Below are positions 39,789 to 51,353 of a stretch of 64,000 nucleotides of DNA, piece after piece. Position 1 is the first letter of the stretch; the number at the start of each line of letters is the position of its first letter. Position numbers and translations under genes: made by a program. This DNA comes from Falsiroseomonas selenitidurans (GTDB lineage: Bacteria; Pseudomonadota; Alphaproteobacteria; Acetobacterales; Acetobacteraceae). Below the pieces are notes generated by a model. The model was not told the origin of the DNA, did no database searches, and worked only from the letters and a program-made list of their open reading frames with translations. The stretch spans positions 142,256 through 206,255 of the forward strand of contig NZ_JAAVNE010000003.1 in assembly GCF_012103215.1 (NCBI RefSeq), in the 5' to 3' direction.

Positions 39789-40541
39789 ATGGCCCGGAAG
39801 CCGCACTTCTCCGAAGCACCGGTCGCGCTCGACGGGCTGTTCCCCCCGCCGGCGACGGAGGCCGGGCCGCCGCCGGGCCATCTCGGCCACCGCGCCCGCA
39901 TGCGGACCCGCCTGCTGACCGCCGGCCCGGACAGCCTGCTGGACCACGAGATGCTGGAGATGCTGCTGTTCCAGGCCCTGCCGCGCCGCGACACCAAGCC
40001 CATCGCCCGCGCCCTGCTCGCCCGCTTCGGCAGTTTTGCGAATGCCATCGCCGCCCCGGCGCGCGACCTGACCGCCGTGGAGGGCATGGGGGAGGCCGGC
40101 GCCGCCGCGCTGAAGACCGTGCATGGCGCGGCCCTGCGGATGATGCGGGCGGAGATCCGTGACCAGCCCGTGCTGAACAACTGGGACCGGCTGATCGCCT
40201 ACCTCTCCGCCGCCCTGGCGCGCGAGCCCATCGAGCAGTTCCGCCTGCTGTTCCTGGACAGCAAGAACCGCCTGATCGCCGACGAGGCCCAGGCCCGCGG
40301 CACCGTGAACCACACCCCCGTCTACCCGCGGGAGGTGGTGAAGCGGGCGCTGGAACTGCAGGCAACCGCCCTGATCCTGGTGCACAACCACCCCTCGGGG
40401 GATCCCACCCCCTCCCGCGCCGATATCGAGATGACGCGGGAGGTGAAGGCCGCCGCCGCCATGCTGGGGATCGCGGTGCACGACCACCTGATCGTCGGCA
40501 ATGGCCGCCACCTGTCCTTCCGCCGCGAAGGCCTGCTGTGA
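39789..40541 (+). CDS. radC: RadC family JAB-domain protein
   Basis: The 250-residue product has an N-terminal helix-hairpin-helix region (MLEMLLFQALPRRDTKPIARALLARFGS) and a C-terminal JAMM metalloprotease-like motif HNHPSGDPTPSRAD. All metal ligands are present. The historical DNA-repair role of RadC is disputed and the true function is unknown. ATG 39789 is the first family-like start. Confidence 0.94.
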   Translation: MARKPHFSEAPVALDGLFPPPATEAGPPPGHLGHRARMRTRLLTAGPDSLLDHEMLEMLLFQALPRRDTKPIARALLARFGSFANAIAAPARDLTAVEGMGEAGAAALKTVHGAALRMMRAEIRDQPVLNNWDRLIAYLSAALAREPIEQFRLLFLDSKNRLIADEAQARGTVNHTPVYPREVVKRALELQATALILVHNHPSGDPTPSRADIEMTREVKAAAAMLGIAVHDHLIVGNGRHLSFRREGLL

Positions 40542-40612
40542 AACCCGGCGCAACCCGCCGGGGTCGGCGGCGATTGACCCGGCCGCCCGGGGTTGGGCAT
40601 GCTGTGTCCCGC

Positions 40613-41452
40613 ATGCAACGAAACCTCGCGCTGATCCCAGCCCTCCTGCTCGGCCTGCTCGCGGGCGGTGACGCGCTCGGCCAGGGCAAGCCACCGCCGA
40701 GCAATGTGCCGGAGGCAAGGAGCGGCTTCCCGCCCCTGCCCACCAGCAAGCCGCCGGCGCTGGCCCCCGGGCAGCAGGCCGGGCCCGCCGGCAAGCCGGG
40801 CGCGCCGCAGGGCGGCGGCACCGGGCGCATGGTGTCCTCCGGCACAGGCTTCGTGGTGGCCCCGGGCCGGGCGCTGACCAATGCGCATGTGGTGGAACGC
40901 TGCCAGGCCGTGCGGGTGCGCACCGCCGCCGGCACGGATGTGGCCGCCCGCGTGCTGCGCGCCGATCGCGGCCGGGACCTCGCCCTGCTGGAAGTGCCGG
41001 CGGAGGCCGGCCCGCCGCTCGCCTTCCGCCGCCAGATGAACATCCGCCGGGGCGAGGGCGTGGTGACCTACGGCTTCCCGCTGGCCGGCATGCTCTCCTC
41101 CGGCCCCACGCTGACCACCGGAGAGGTCTCGGCGCTGGCCGGCCTGGCCGACGACCAGCGGCAGTTCCAGATCAGCGCGCCGGTGCAGCCGGGCAATTCC
41201 GGCGGGCCGCTGCTGGATCTCGGCGGCAATGTGGTGGGCGTCATCGTCTCCAAGCTCAACGCCGCCCGCGTCGCCCAGCGCACCGGCGACATCCCGCAGA
41301 ACGTGAACTTCGCGGTGAAGGGGAACGAGGCGCTGGACTTCCTGCGCGAAGCCGGCGTGACCCCCACCCTGAGGGACACCCCGCCCCGCACCGCCGCGGA
41401 GGTGGGGGAGACCGCCCACAACTCCGTGCTGTTCATGCGCTGCATGGGGTAG
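40613..41452 (+). CDS. secreted trypsin-like serine protease
   Basis: The 279-residue product has a signal peptide (LALIPALLLGLLAGGDALGQ), a Pro-rich linker, and a trypsin fold with the catalytic triad in LTNAHVVE, GRDLALLEV and GNSGGPLL. It lacks a PDZ domain, unlike HtrA/DegP, so it is a small stand-alone protease in the periplasm. The start at 40613 is the signal-peptide methionine; an upstream in-frame ATG overlaps radC by 4 bp and is possible. Confidence 0.88.
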   Translation: MQRNLALIPALLLGLLAGGDALGQGKPPPSNVPEARSGFPPLPTSKPPALAPGQQAGPAGKPGAPQGGGTGRMVSSGTGFVVAPGRALTNAHVVERCQAVRVRTAAGTDVAARVLRADRGRDLALLEVPAEAGPPLAFRRQMNIRRGEGVVTYGFPLAGMLSSGPTLTTGEVSALAGLADDQRQFQISAPVQPGNSGGPLLDLGGNVVGVIVSKLNAARVAQRTGDIPQNVNFAVKGNEALDFLREAGVTPTLRDTPPRTAAEVGETAHNSVLFMRCMG

Positions 41453-41459
41453 GAGCGGG

Positions 41460-42677
41460 TCAGCCCCGCCGCAGCGCCACCGCCACCACCGCGGCGAACA
41501 GCACGGAACCCACCCACCAGGGCTGCCAGACGCCGAAGGATAACTGCCCGGTCACCACCGCGGACACCGCCATGCCGAAGATGGCGGGCGACCCGGAGGC
41601 GGCCAGCAGCGCTGCCGCCCCCAGCGCCGCCGCCAGCAGCGCCCCCGCCACGCCCAACTCCAGCCAGATCTGCAGGCTCGCATTGTGCGTGTGCAGCGGC
41701 AGCCGCCGCGCCGCCTCCACCCCGAACCACTGCCGCGCCGCCGGCGAGTTCAACCCGAACCGCGCCAGATCCTCGGCCGGGAACCGGGCGCTGCCGCCCG
41801 GGATGGCGCGGGCGGATTCCATGCCCCAGCCCAGCAGCGGCCGCTCCGCAATCCGGTCCACGACGAAATCCCAGATCAGCACCCGATGCGCCGCCGAACG
41901 CGGCAGGGGCTCCAGCGGCGGGGCCAGGGAGAGACCCAGCGCGAAGACCATCGGCGCCGTCACCACGAAGCCGGCCAGCAACGCCGCCGCCAGGCGCGGC
42001 ACCAGCCGCGGCAGCAGCATCGCCCCGGCAGCGGCCAGCACGCCCGCCAGCGCCGCCAGCCGCGCGGATTCCGCCGGCAGCCAGGCCGCCACCGCGAGCC
42101 CGGCCAGCAGCAGCGCCCCCCGCCAGGCCCAGCCCAGCGGCACCGCGAAGGCCAGCGGCAACAGCAGCGCCAGCAGCGAGACCGCGGGCTTCAGCCCGAA
42201 GCCGATGAAGGGCATGTCCGCCGGAAAGCCGCGCACCATCAGCCGCAGCCAATTGCCGCTGGCATGGTCCACCGCCGCCACCACGATGCCCGCCGCCAGC
42301 CCGCCGGCCAGGGCCAGCCCCACCTGCCGCGACGCCGGCGCCGCCGCCACCGCCCGCGCCGCCATCAGGGCCAGGCCCAGCAGCACCGCCAGCCCGCCGA
42401 TGGTCTGCGCCGCGCGCAGCTTCTCCGGCGACCACAGGACCGCCACGCCGCACCAGCCCAGCAGCGCCACCGCCAGCCATCCCGCCAGCCCTGGCCGCGG
42501 CCAGGGCCAGGCCCCCGTCACCCGCCGATGCGCCAGCACCGACAGCGCCAGGGCGAGCGTCACCGCCACCGCCATCGCCCGGAACTGCGCCACCGCCAGC
42601 ACCGGCCCCACCGCCAGCAGCCCGGCGATCGGCGTCAGCGGGCTGCGATGCCAGGGCAGGGTCACCAGCGCCGTCAC
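41460..42677 (-). CDS. O-antigen ligase/polymerase-like (Wzy_C) membrane protein
   Basis: The 405-residue polytopic protein has about 10-12 Ala/Leu-rich membrane helices. The Wzy_C-type periplasmic loop contains HRVLIWDFVVDRIAERPLLGWGMES and LPLHTHNASLQIWLELGVAGALL, with the conserved H and R positions. It should join polysaccharide units to lipid A-core or polymerise them. Its start overlaps the GT2 stop by 4 bp, so the two form one surface-glycan operon. Confidence 0.88.
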   Translation of the reverse strand: MTALVTLPWHRSPLTPIAGLLAVGPVLAVAQFRAMAVAVTLALALSVLAHRRVTGAWPWPRPGLAGWLAVALLGWCGVAVLWSPEKLRAAQTIGGLAVLLGLALMAARAVAAAPASRQVGLALAGGLAAGIVVAAVDHASGNWLRLMVRGFPADMPFIGFGLKPAVSLLALLLPLAFAVPLGWAWRGALLLAGLAVAAWLPAESARLAALAGVLAAAGAMLLPRLVPRLAAALLAGFVVTAPMVFALGLSLAPPLEPLPRSAAHRVLIWDFVVDRIAERPLLGWGMESARAIPGGSARFPAEDLARFGLNSPAARQWFGVEAARRLPLHTHNASLQIWLELGVAGALLAAALGAAALLAASGSPAIFGMAVSAVVTGQLSFGVWQPWWVGSVLFAAVVAVALRRG

Positions 42678-43453
42678 CTGCGCCCCCCATGCCGCTCCGG
42701 CTCCAGCCGCGCCTTCAGGTAGGACAGCAGCGGAAAGGCCGCGGTGCAGAAGGCCAGCAGCACGCCCCAGGCGCCCTCCCGGTACCCCTTCCGCGACACA
42801 TAGGATTTGAACGCCCGCGAGACGAAGCGCCGCAGATTACCCGCCAGGGACCCGATATCCCCGCTCTCCAGCAGATCCGCCGCCTTGGCCGAGGAGTATT
42901 TGTCCAGGCGCCGCAGCATGTCCGACACGTCGCGATCCACCAGATGCACCAGCGCACCCTGCTCGATCCGCGGCCCCTGCCGGCCCACCCAGTCCAGCCC
43001 CGGATGCACCCGCTGCGCCCGCCACCGCTTCGCCCCCCGCCGGAACAGGCGCGGCACGGAGGTGGTGCCGAAACTGCCGGCCCAGCCATGCCGGAGCAGC
43101 CGGTCCCCCACGTAGTTGTCCACCATCACCTGGTGCCAGGCGAACCCCGACTCGCCGATCACCCGCCGCACAGCCAGCGCCAGATCCGGGCTCACCCGCT
43201 CATCCGCATCGACCTCCAGCACCCAATCCCCGGTGCAGGCGGCAATGCCGGCATTGCGGCGCTCCCCCTCCAACGCCCAAGCCCCCTCCAACACCACAGC
43301 CCCCACCGCCCGCGCCAGCGCCGCCGACCCATCCGTGGTGCGGTCCAACACCACCACCACCTCATCCGCAAACGCCACGGACGCCAGGCAATCCGGCAAC
43401 CGCGCCTCCTCATTCCGTGCCACGATCAACGCGGACAAGCTCGGTCGGGACAT
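42674..43453 (-). CDS. glycosyltransferase family 2 (lipid-A-core/KDO-transferase-like)
   Basis: The 259-residue GT-A enzyme starts LSALIVARNEEARLPDCLASV and has WVLEVDADERV (the DxD metal site) and downstream HLVDRDVSDMLRRLDKYSSAKA. The latter resembles the WaaE/LgtF family of lipopolysaccharide-core glucosyltransferases. A C-terminal hydrophobic helix may anchor it to the membrane. ATG 43453 is the family start. It is the first gene of a two-gene unit with the ligase-like gene. Confidence 0.88.
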   Translation of the reverse strand: MSRPSLSALIVARNEEARLPDCLASVAFADEVVVVLDRTTDGSAALARAVGAVVLEGAWALEGERRNAGIAACTGDWVLEVDADERVSPDLALAVRRVIGESGFAWHQVMVDNYVGDRLLRHGWAGSFGTTSVPRLFRRGAKRWRAQRVHPGLDWVGRQGPRIEQGALVHLVDRDVSDMLRRLDKYSSAKAADLLESGDIGSLAGNLRRFVSRAFKSYVSRKGYREGAWGVLLAFCTAAFPLLSYLKARLEPERHGGRR

Positions 43454-43490
43454 CGGGTGGGCCTCAGAGGCTGGGGTGGCGCGCAGGAAT

Positions 43491-43678
43491 TGCAGGGAGG
43501 GCGATGCCCTCCCTGCACCGTCCCGCCAAAGGGCGGCGGCCCTTTGGAAACCCATGAGACTTGAGCGGGAGAGGAGGGGGCCGGCGGAACCGCTGGTTCA
43601 GCGGTCGCCCAGGCCCCCTCTCTCCTGCTCACGGGTCCTCGCGGTCCAGGGGGTGCAGGGGGACAGCGTCCCCCTGCA
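43491..43678. repeat. cluster of GC-rich perfect hairpins
   Basis: Three perfect palindromes lie within 190 bp: TGCAGGGAGGGC with its complement (43491-43502/43506-43517), CCAAAGGGC (43526-43534/43539-43547) and TGCAGGGGGAC (43654-43664/43668-43678). An imperfect longer pair spans about 43563-43581 and 43612-43630. They occupy the 249-bp gap between ppdK's 3' end and the GT2 start. They may act as terminators of ppdK, or be dispersed palindromic repeats of the genome. Confidence 0.75.
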
Positions 43679-43702
43679 GGCCACCCGCGAGCACCCAGCC
43701 CC

Positions 43703-46375
<2,673 letters not shown>

Positions 46376-46442
46376 TGGACGGCGTTCTCCTGCTTGGACT
46401 GTTACGGAGCCCCCAGGGGAGTGGGGGAGAGGGCGCCGGGTT

Positions 46443-48584
46443 TCAGCCTTCGATCCTGGAAAAGTCTGCAACGGTATCCATGGCGCCCCTCAGCCGCGCG
46501 AGCAAGCGCAGCCGGTTGGCGCGGGTCGCCGGGTCGGGGTCGTTGACGATGACCTTCTCGAAGAAGGCGTCAAGCGGGGCGCGGAGCGCGGCGAGCGCGG
46601 ACATGGCGGCGGCGAAATTTTCCGCAACCAGCGCCTGGGCGACGGTGGGTTCCGCCTGGTCCAGCGCGGCGGCGAGCGCCTGTTCCTCCGGCGCCACCAG
46701 CAGCGCCGCGTCCACCGGGCCGCTGTGCGGCCCGTCCTTCTTGTCCTCGATGCGCAGGATGTTGGCGGCGCGCTTGGCGGCGGCGAGCAGGTTGGGGCCG
46801 TCCGGGCCTTCCACCAGCGCCTTCAGCGCCTCGGCGCGGGCCAGCAGGCGGAGAAGATCGTCCTCGCCTCCCTGACCGAAGGCGGCCGATACGAGGTCGT
46901 GGCGCGCGCCCTCGGCGCGGAGCTGCACGCGGAGGCGTTCGGCGAGGAAATCCACCAGCCCGGCCGCGAAGGCCGCGACCATCGGCGGATGGTCGCTGCC
47001 CCTCGGTGGCTGCCAGCCCGCACCCAGCTTCTCCTGCGCCACTTCCATGCCGAATTCCGGGCTGGCGGTGGTGCCGAGCGCCTGGGGGAAGCCGAAGAAG
47101 GCCTCGGCCAGCGCATCACCCAACCGCAGCCGCAGCCGGTTCTCGCGGATGATGCGGATGACGCCAAGCGCCGCGCGGCGCAGCGCGAAGGGGTCGCCGG
47201 AGCCGGTGGGGCGTTCATCCACCGCGAAGAAGCCGGCCAGCATGTCCAGCTTGTCGGCCAGCGCGACGGCGATCGCCACGGGCTCCGCCGGCACCGCGTC
47301 GCCCGGGCCGAGCGGCCGGTACTGGGTGCCGATCGCCTCCGCCACCCGGGGATCCTCGCCCTGGTGCAGCGCGTAGTAGCGGCCGATGGTGCCCTGCAAT
47401 TCGGGGAACTCGCCGACCAGCCCGGAGGCGAGGTCCGCCTTGGCCAGCTTCGCGGCGCGGGCGGCGAGCGCCGGATCGGCGCCCACATGCGGCGCCAGCC
47501 AGCGCGCCAGGCGCTCGATCCGGGCGACCCTCTGCCCCTGGGTGCCGAGCTTGGCGTGGAACACCACGGTCTCAAGCTTGGGCAGGAACTCCTCCAGCTT
47601 CTGCCTGCGGTCCTGGTCCCAGAAGAAGCGGGCATCGGACAGGCGGGCGCGCAGCACGCGTTCATTGCCCGCGATCAGCGTGGCGCCGCCATCGGTGGCG
47701 GCGATGTTCGCCACCAGCCCGAAGAAGGGCGCCGCGCCGCCATCCGGCTTCGTGAGCGAAAAATAGCGCTGGTTCACCCGCATGGTGGTGCGCATCAATT
47801 CCGGCGGCAGATCCATGAAGGCGTCGTCGATGCGGCCGAGCAGCGGCACCGGCCATTCGACCAGCCCGGCCACCTCCTCCAGCAGCCCGCGATCCGGCAC
47901 CACGGCCACGCCCTGCCCGGCGGCGAGCGTGGCCAGCCCGCCTTCGATCCGCGCCATGCGCGCCGCCGCATCCGGCTCCACGAATCGGGCGCGCAGGCCG
48001 GATTCGTAATCCGCCAGGCCGGTGACGGCGAAGACGCGGTCGGCGCCGGCCATGATGCGGTGGCCCTCCGTCAGGTTGCCGCTTTCCATCCCCGGCAGCG
48101 CGGCGATGGCAAACGGCACCACGGCGCCGTCCAGCAGGCACAGGATGCGGTGCAGCGGGCGGACCCAGGTGAAGGGGCCGGCCCAGCGCATGGATTTCGG
48201 CCAGCCGAAGCCGCCGACCAGCCCGGGCAGCACCTGCGCCAGCAGCGCGGCGGCGGCGATGGTCTCGCCCGGCTTCTGCAGCACCCAGAAGCCGTTCTGC
48301 TCGACAAGCTGGTCCTTCGTGGCGCCGTGCTTGCGCAGGAAGCCATCGAGGGCGGCCGGCGGGGCGGCGGTGCGCGGGCCGCGTTCCTCCTTGCCTTCCG
48401 TCGTCACCGCTGCGCGCAGCGTGGCGGAAAGGCCGATGCGGCGCGGGCCATGGAAGGGCTTCGGGGCCCCCTCCAGCAGCGGCGCGGCGGCGGTGGCGAA
48501 GGCCCGGGACAGATCCTCCGCGCCGCGGGCCTGCATCCGGGCCGGAATTTCCTCCGAGAACAGTTCCAGCAGGAATTCGGGCAT
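46443..48584 (-). CDS. glyS: glycyl-tRNA synthetase beta subunit
   Basis: The 713-residue product begins MPEFLLELFSEEIPARMQ, a conserved GlyS start, and contains FGWPKSMRW, HRIM, the HD-domain-like central region and a C-terminal anticodon-binding domain. It pairs with GlyQ to charge tRNA-Gly. Its ATG overlaps the last base of the vapC-like gene, so it may depend on translation from that toxin gene rather than directly from glyQ. Confidence 0.97.
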   Translation of the reverse strand: MPEFLLELFSEEIPARMQARGAEDLSRAFATAAAPLLEGAPKPFHGPRRIGLSATLRAAVTTEGKEERGPRTAAPPAALDGFLRKHGATKDQLVEQNGFWVLQKPGETIAAAALLAQVLPGLVGGFGWPKSMRWAGPFTWVRPLHRILCLLDGAVVPFAIAALPGMESGNLTEGHRIMAGADRVFAVTGLADYESGLRARFVEPDAAARMARIEGGLATLAAGQGVAVVPDRGLLEEVAGLVEWPVPLLGRIDDAFMDLPPELMRTTMRVNQRYFSLTKPDGGAAPFFGLVANIAATDGGATLIAGNERVLRARLSDARFFWDQDRRQKLEEFLPKLETVVFHAKLGTQGQRVARIERLARWLAPHVGADPALAARAAKLAKADLASGLVGEFPELQGTIGRYYALHQGEDPRVAEAIGTQYRPLGPGDAVPAEPVAIAVALADKLDMLAGFFAVDERPTGSGDPFALRRAALGVIRIIRENRLRLRLGDALAEAFFGFPQALGTTASPEFGMEVAQEKLGAGWQPPRGSDHPPMVAAFAAGLVDFLAERLRVQLRAEGARHDLVSAAFGQGGEDDLLRLLARAEALKALVEGPDGPNLLAAAKRAANILRIEDKKDGPHSGPVDAALLVAPEEQALAAALDQAEPTVAQALVAENFAAAMSALAALRAPLDAFFEKVIVNDPDPATRANRLRLLARLRGAMDTVADFSRIEG

Positions 48585-48970
48585 CAGAGGGCGGCCTTCA
48601 CGTCGGTCTGGGAAAAATCATCGCCCTTGAACAGCAGGGGCTGCCGTCGTTCCTGGGCCAGGGCGTAGGCGAAGCAGTCGCCGAAGTTCAGCGCGGCGCG
48701 GTGGCGACCCTTGCCGAAGCGGCGATGCGCTTCGCGCGCCATCTGGACCTGCGCGAGGGTGACGGGCACGACCTCCGGCGCGATCCAGCCGAGAGCCTCA
48801 TCCAGCCCCTGCGGCGTCAGGCCGGCGCGGTTCTCGGCCACGATGGCGGCCTCGAGCCAGGAGGCGGCGGAGATTGCCACCGGCTCCCCGGTCTGCAGCG
48901 CCGCGACGAAGACCGGCGCATCCGGCTCGCCGAGGACGATGGACATCAGCGCCGAGGTGTCCAGGATCAT
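48584..48970 (-). CDS. vapC: VapC-family PIN-domain ribonuclease toxin
   Basis: The 128-residue PIN-domain product has the acidic residues in ILDTSALMSI (D4), SWLEAAIV (Glu near 40), and NFGDCFAYALAQ (Asp near 97), so the metal site is complete. LLFKGDDFSQTDV closes the fold as in VapC toxins. It would cleave specific RNA, usually tRNA. It overlaps the antitoxin gene by 4 bp and glyS by one base. Confidence 0.92.
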   Translation of the reverse strand: MILDTSALMSIVLGEPDAPVFVAALQTGEPVAISAASWLEAAIVAENRAGLTPQGLDEALGWIAPEVVPVTLAQVQMAREAHRRFGKGRHRAALNFGDCFAYALAQERRQPLLFKGDDFSQTDVKAAL

Positions 48971-49233
48971 TTCGGCAGGCCGTCTTCGTCGTACAGGTCC
49001 GAGTGGTCGCTGCTGGAATCTGTGCCCGGCGGCAGGCTCTCCCGCACCCGACGGCCGATTTCCATCAACGCCTCATACTTCCGGCGCACCTTGTCTTCCC
49101 GCGCCGCGCGCTCGGCAGCGAGCCGCCCCTGCACCGCCTCGCGCAGCGCCGCGGTGGTGCTGGTGCCGAGCAGCTCCGCCAGCGCCTTCGCATCCGCGAT
49201 CAGCGCATCGTCCTTGATGTTCAACTGGCCCAT
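48967..49233 (-). CDS. vapB: VapB-family antitoxin
   Basis: The 88-residue product has an N-terminal ribbon-helix-helix-like segment (LNIKDDALIADAKALAELLGTSTTAALREAV) followed by a charged helix and an acidic C-terminal tail (DSSSDHSDLYDEDGLPK) that would bind the PIN toxin. It is the Rv0623/PSK-type antitoxin. It is encoded just before, and overlapping, the vapC-like gene, and lies between glyQ and glyS. Confidence 0.9.
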   Translation of the reverse strand: MGQLNIKDDALIADAKALAELLGTSTTAALREAVQGRLAAERAAREDKVRRKYEALMEIGRRVRESLPPGTDSSSDHSDLYDEDGLPK

Positions 49234-49265
49234 GGCGCCCTCACGGTAGAACGGACGGCAATCAT

Positions 49266-49277
49266 GGTATAATAACC
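49266..49277 (-). promoter_or_regulatory. A/T-rich -10-like element upstream of vapB
   Basis: A conspicuous A/T island, GGTATAATAACC on the plus strand, lies 33-44 bp before the vapB start in otherwise GC-rich DNA. On the minus strand it reads TTATTATACC, a plausible -10 region or VapBC operator. A separate promoter here would let the toxin-antitoxin pair, and possibly glyS, be transcribed independently of glyQ. Confidence 0.35.
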
Positions 49278-49285
49278 CGGAAAAG

Positions 49286-50155
49286 TCACGCGGTCTCGCC
49301 CGCCACCCAGGCCTCGCAGCAGCCCTTCGCCAGCGCGCGGACGCGGCCGATATAGGCGGCGCGCTCCGTCACGCTGATGGCGCCGCGCGCATCCAGCAGG
49401 TTGAAGCGGTGGCTGGCCTTGATGCACTGGTCATAGGCCGGCAGCGCCAGGGGCGGCGTATGCGCGAGCAGGGACTGGCATTCCTTCTCGGCGTCCGCGA
49501 AGTGCTGGAACAGCATCCCCGTATCGGCGGCGGAGAAATTGTGGTGGCTGTATTCCACCTCCGCCCGGTGGAAGACCTCGCCGTACTTCACCCCGCGGCC
49601 ATTGAAGTCCAGATCGTAGACGTTCTCCACGTTCTGGATGAACATCGCCATGCGTTCCAGGCCATAGGTCATCTCGAAGGACGGCACCTCGCACGCAATG
49701 CCGCCGACCTGCTGGAAATAGGTGAACTGGCCCACCTCCATCCCGTCGCACCACACTTCCCACCCCAGGCCCCAGGCACCCAGGGTCGGGCTTTCCCAGT
49801 CATCCTCGACGAAGCGGAAATCATGCTGCATCGGGTCCAGGCCAAGCGCGCGGTAGCTGGCCAGCAACAGGTCCTGCGCGTCGCGCGGCGATGGCTTCAT
49901 GATGACCTGGTACTGGTAGTAGTGCTGCAGCCGGTTCGGATTCTCCCCGAAGCGGCCATCGGCGGGCCGGCGCGAGGGCTGCACATAGGCCGCCGCCCAG
50001 GGCTTCGGCCCCAGCGCGCGCAGCGTCGTCGCCGGGTGGAAGGTGCCGGCGCCGACTTCCATGTCATAGGGCTGCAGGATCAGGCAGCCCTGCGCGCTCC
50101 AGAAGGCATGGAGGCGCAGGATGATATCCTGGAAGGAAGGCGGCTTCTCGGGCAT
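49286..50155 (-). CDS. glyQ: glycyl-tRNA synthetase alpha subunit
   Basis: The 289-residue class II subunit has [43 protein letters not shown] and [28 protein letters not shown], which are near-invariant GlyQ blocks. Together with GlyS it charges tRNA-Gly. The two subunit genes are separated here by a toxin-antitoxin pair. Confidence 0.97.
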   Translation of the reverse strand: MPEKPPSFQDIILRLHAFWSAQGCLILQPYDMEVGAGTFHPATTLRALGPKPWAAAYVQPSRRPADGRFGENPNRLQHYYQYQVIMKPSPRDAQDLLLASYRALGLDPMQHDFRFVEDDWESPTLGAWGLGWEVWCDGMEVGQFTYFQQVGGIACEVPSFEMTYGLERMAMFIQNVENVYDLDFNGRGVKYGEVFHRAEVEYSHHNFSAADTGMLFQHFADAEKECQSLLAHTPPLALPAYDQCIKASHRFNLLDARGAISVTERAAYIGRVRALAKGCCEAWVAGETA

Positions 50156-50243
50156 GCGGTGGGACTTGCCGGCGGTGGTTTCGCCCGTTCAATACGCCCC
50201 CTCCGCCCTGACCGGCAAGCAACCGCCCCGGGAGACCGCCGCC

Positions 50244-50663
50244 ATGCACGCGACCGAACGCCTGATCCGCGCCTACTACGCCGCCTTCGACGCCGGCGAC
50301 CGCGCCGCGATGCTGGCGATGGTGGCCGAAGACCTGGCGCATGACGTGAACCAGGGCGCGCGCCGCCTGGGCAGGCCCGCCTTCGCCGCCTTCCTGGCGC
50401 AGATGGACGCCGCCTATGCCGAGCGCATCGCCGACCTCGTGGTGATGGTGGACGCCACCGGCCTGCGCGCCGCCGCGGAATTCACCGTGAAGGGCCGCTA
50501 CCTGCGCACCGATGAGGGCCTGCCGGAGGCGAGCGGCCAGACCTACAGCCTGCCCGCGGGCGCCTTCTTCACGCTGCGCGACGGGCTGATCGCGCGCGTC
50601 GCCACCCACTACAACCTGCAGGACTGGATCCGGCAGGTCTCCGTCAGGCAGGACCGGGGCTGA
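50244..50663 (+). CDS. SnoaL-like/ketosteroid isomerase-related protein
   Basis: A 139-residue NTF2-fold protein with the typical N-terminal ERLIRAYYAAFDAGDRAAMLAMVAEDLAHDVNQG and a second half with AEFTVKGRY and GAFFTLRDGLIARVATHYN. Family members include cyclases, isomerases and small binding proteins; no role can be assigned. ATG 50244 follows a GGGAGA ribosome-binding site. The 3' end overlaps the convergent gene by 20 bp. Confidence 0.83.
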   Translation: MHATERLIRAYYAAFDAGDRAAMLAMVAEDLAHDVNQGARRLGRPAFAAFLAQMDAAYAERIADLVVMVDATGLRAAAEFTVKGRYLRTDEGLPEASGQTYSLPAGAFFTLRDGLIARVATHYNLQDWIRQVSVRQDRG

Positions 50664-51033
50664 GCAGGTTCGCGTCCCGCGCCAGCCGCCAGGCGCCATC
50701 CCGGCCGCGGCGGAAGATCGACAGCGTGCCGCCGGCCATGTGCTTCATCGGCCCGCCATGCCAGGGGGTGACGGCGACCTTCACCTGGCCGCGCACCCAG
50801 GCAAGGTCGCCCAGCACCTCCACCTCCTGCACCGTGCTACTGCCTTCGATCTTCACGCCCTGCATGGCGCGGGCGGCGGCCAGGAAGGCGTCCCTGCCGA
50901 AGGGCGCCTTGCCGGGGACCATGAAGACCACGTCCTCCGTCATCAGCGCCGCGACGGCGTCCAGGTCCCCGGCCTGGGTCGCGTCGAACCAGCGTTGCAC
51001 GATCTGGCGGATGGCGGCTTCGTCCTGGGTCAT
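50644..51033 (-). CDS. SgcJ/EcaC-type nuclear-transport-factor-2-like protein (DUF4440)
   Basis: A 129-residue NTF2-fold protein, DEAAIRQIVQRWFDATQAGDLDAVAALMTEDVVFMVPG, with GRDAFLAAARAMQG and IFRRGRDGAWRLARDANLL. It belongs to the SgcJ/EcaC or DUF4440 group of unknown function. It is a second NTF2-like gene beside the first but on the opposite strand and clearly different in sequence. Confidence 0.83.
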   Translation of the reverse strand: MTQDEAAIRQIVQRWFDATQAGDLDAVAALMTEDVVFMVPGKAPFGRDAFLAAARAMQGVKIEGSSTVQEVEVLGDLAWVRGQVKVAVTPWHGGPMKHMAGGTLSIFRRGRDGAWRLARDANLLSPGPA

Positions 51034-51112
51034 CCGGGAAAACCCTCTTGGCGCGGCGGTCGGGGCGGGGGAGGCTGGCGCGTCTCTCTCCCCCCAGGCC
51101 GAGGATTAAGCA

Positions 51113-51298
51113 ATGCCCGAGATCATGGTCTTCGCCGCCACCGGCCGCAGCACGGAACAGAAGCGCGGCCTGGTGCGCGACCTGACGGAGGCGATGGTGA
51201 AGAATTTCGGCGTGGCGGCCGAATCGGTGACGGTGCAGATCGTCGAATCGCCGCCGGATTCGAAGGGCAAGGGCGGGGTGCTGTTCAGCGACCGGTAG
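51113..51298 (+). CDS. 4-oxalocrotonate tautomerase-family protein
   Basis: A 61-residue protein that exposes Pro2 after Met removal (MPEIMVFAATGRSTEQKRGLVRDLTEAMVKN). This gives the catalytic N-terminal proline and the beta-alpha-beta pattern of 4-OT tautomerases. It has no aromatic-degradation partners adjacent, so the substrate is open. A 70-bp gap separates it from the upstream divergent gene. Confidence 0.85.
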   Translation: MPEIMVFAATGRSTEQKRGLVRDLTEAMVKNFGVAAESVTVQIVESPPDSKGKGGVLFSDR

Positions 51299-51353
51299 CG
51301 CATTCTCAAGTCGGGCGGCGGCGCCTGACGACCCGGAGCGGGCGCCGAGATGG

